Shown here: in pieces, positions 63,413 through 64,000 of the stretch
Layout of the letters: each line of letters opens with the position of its first letter
How positions within the stretch are numbered: position 1 is the first letter of the stretch
DNA from: Flammeovirgaceae bacterium UBA2366
GTDB taxonomy: Bacteria > Bacteroidota > Bacteroidia > Cytophagales > Cyclobacteriaceae
Reading direction: 5' to 3'
Length of the DNA stretch: 64,000 nucleotides
Assembly (NCBI GenBank): GCA_002344065.1
Contig: DDTK01000011.1
Span: 1 to 64,000, forward strand
Notes under the pieces: model-generated
Database searches by the model: none
The model's input: only the letters and a program-made list of their open reading frames with translations
What the model was told of the DNA's origin: nothing
Translations under genes and position numbers: made by a program

Positions 63413-64000
63413 ATGAAGATGTTTACGATGTACGCAAAGCTGATGTTAGCTATCAGCATGATAGTTTTCCTTGCGGGATGTAAGGGTGAAGATGAATTGC
63501 TTCCGCAGGTAAACGCTGACTTTACCTACACGCTTAATGAGGATACTGGCACAGTTACATTTATTAACACCTCTACTAACGCAACCAAATTTGTATGGGA
63601 CTTTGGCGATGGAGAGACGTCAACCGAAATCAACCCTATAAAAACTTACCCTACAGGATCCTATACGGTGCGCCTAACAGCTTCTAATGTTTCAGGGGCA
63701 TCAGATTTTTTTGAGGATACAGTCGTTATTGATATCAAAATTGTAATTTCATTACCCATTACTTTTGACAACAACAACGTAAACTATACACCAACAGTTT
63801 TTAACGGTGCTTCCTTTGCTATAGTTGATAATCCAAGTCAATCAGGTACGAACAATAAAGCCACCAAAGTAGGTGCCATTACGAATAGTGGTGTTGCTTT
63901 TGAAGGCTTATTTTTTGACCTGGGCAGTGATATCGACTTGGCAACCGACAAACGAATAAGCATGAACTTCCGATCGACTGCAGCAACCACTGTATTACTA
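63413..64000 (+). CDS. PKD-domain lipoprotein, cut by the window end
   Basis: The first 196 codons are present, from ATG 63413. The lipoprotein signal ends LAGC. A PKD domain (about 33-108) shows FVWDFGDGETS and YTVRLTASN. The region after 115 begins a jelly-roll-like, probably glycan-binding module. It lies 26 bp after the GH16 gene and belongs to the same operon. It is likely a surface glycan-binding protein; the 3' end is outside the window. Confidence 0.8.
   Translation, partial: MKMFTMYAKLMLAISMIVFLAGCKGEDELLPQVNADFTYTLNEDTGTVTFINTSTNATKFVWDFGDGETSTEINPIKTYPTGSYTVRLTASNVSGASDFFEDTVVIDIKIVISLPITFDNNNVNYTPTVFNGASFAIVDNPSQSGTNNKATKVGAITNSGVAFEGLFFDLGSDIDLATDKRISMNFRSTAATTVLL

Noticed and set aside
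1..64000. tRNA or rRNA genes
   Set aside because: I searched by eye for the GGTTCGA/CCA-type tRNA core and conserved rRNA stretches and saw none; a dedicated scan would be decisive.

Overview
The window looks like a chromosomal segment of a Bacteroidota bacterium, probably order Cytophagales. The evidence is a type IX secretion/gliding (CHU_C) C-terminal domain, LytS/LytTR pairs, a Reg_prop/Y_Y_Y/LuxR membrane sensor, TAnnTTTG-type -7 promoter boxes with little sign of Shine-Dalgarno sequences, many SPI/SPII-exported proteins and outer-membrane barrels, and a polysaccharide-degradation locus. I saw no rRNA, tRNA, CRISPR array or transposase.

Region 1 (1-8.2 kb) is accessory. A minus-strand group encodes a DUF6615-type putative nuclease, a 1058-aa NACHT NTPase with a cold-shock-like C-terminus, and an ApeA-like HEPN protein carrying an RX4H ribonuclease motif. 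A MazEF-type toxin-antitoxin pair follows. This looks like an antiphage island whose exact combination I do not recognise. It is bounded by copies of a mosaic intergenic repeat (modules A, B, C and D, each with inverted repeats). That repeat recurs at 14.5, 14.8, 17.0, 21.6, 32.0 and 33.4 kb, always on the + strand.

Region 2 (8.2-31.8 kb) mixes small metabolic and regulatory genes: a DUF6265 protein, serine hydrolase, VOC protein, PD40 propeller, LytS/LytTR two-component system, CHU_C secreted protein, and an S41 peptidase/outer-membrane/hydrolase operon divergent from a GlxA regulator. Next come a DUF2975-HTH-esterase operon, a Crp/Fnr regulator, a dehalogenase-like hydrolase, an APH(3')-like phosphotransferase, a membrane AraC regulator with a DJ-1/PfpI protein, and an acyltransferase.

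Region 3 (32-39.3 kb) holds an XRE-DUF6922/AbiEii toxin-antitoxin pair and a cluster of two radical SAM proteins with two GNAT/FemAB-like transferases, an unassigned biosynthetic pathway. Region 4 (39.5-49.9 kb) holds a Crp/Fnr remnant, a lipoprotein, a multicopper oxidase, an esterase, and two further GlxA regulators. One GlxA is followed by an intact MDR oxidoreductase and the other by what looks like the wreck of one. The glgA-glgC glycogen pair ends this region.

Region 5 (50.4-64 kb) holds a PsiE-like protein and outer-membrane barrel, an SDR-sulfatase operon divergent from a TetR regulator, and a beta-glucan-type locus. In that locus a propeller/LuxR membrane sensor faces an operon encoding a GH2-like TIM barrel fused to an outer-membrane barrel, a CBM/Ig lipoprotein, a GH16 endoglucanase and a PKD lipoprotein cut by the window end. 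Palindromic operator candidates sit in the divergent intergenic regions of the GlxA, TetR and LuxR regulators, next to recognisable -7 boxes in two of them.
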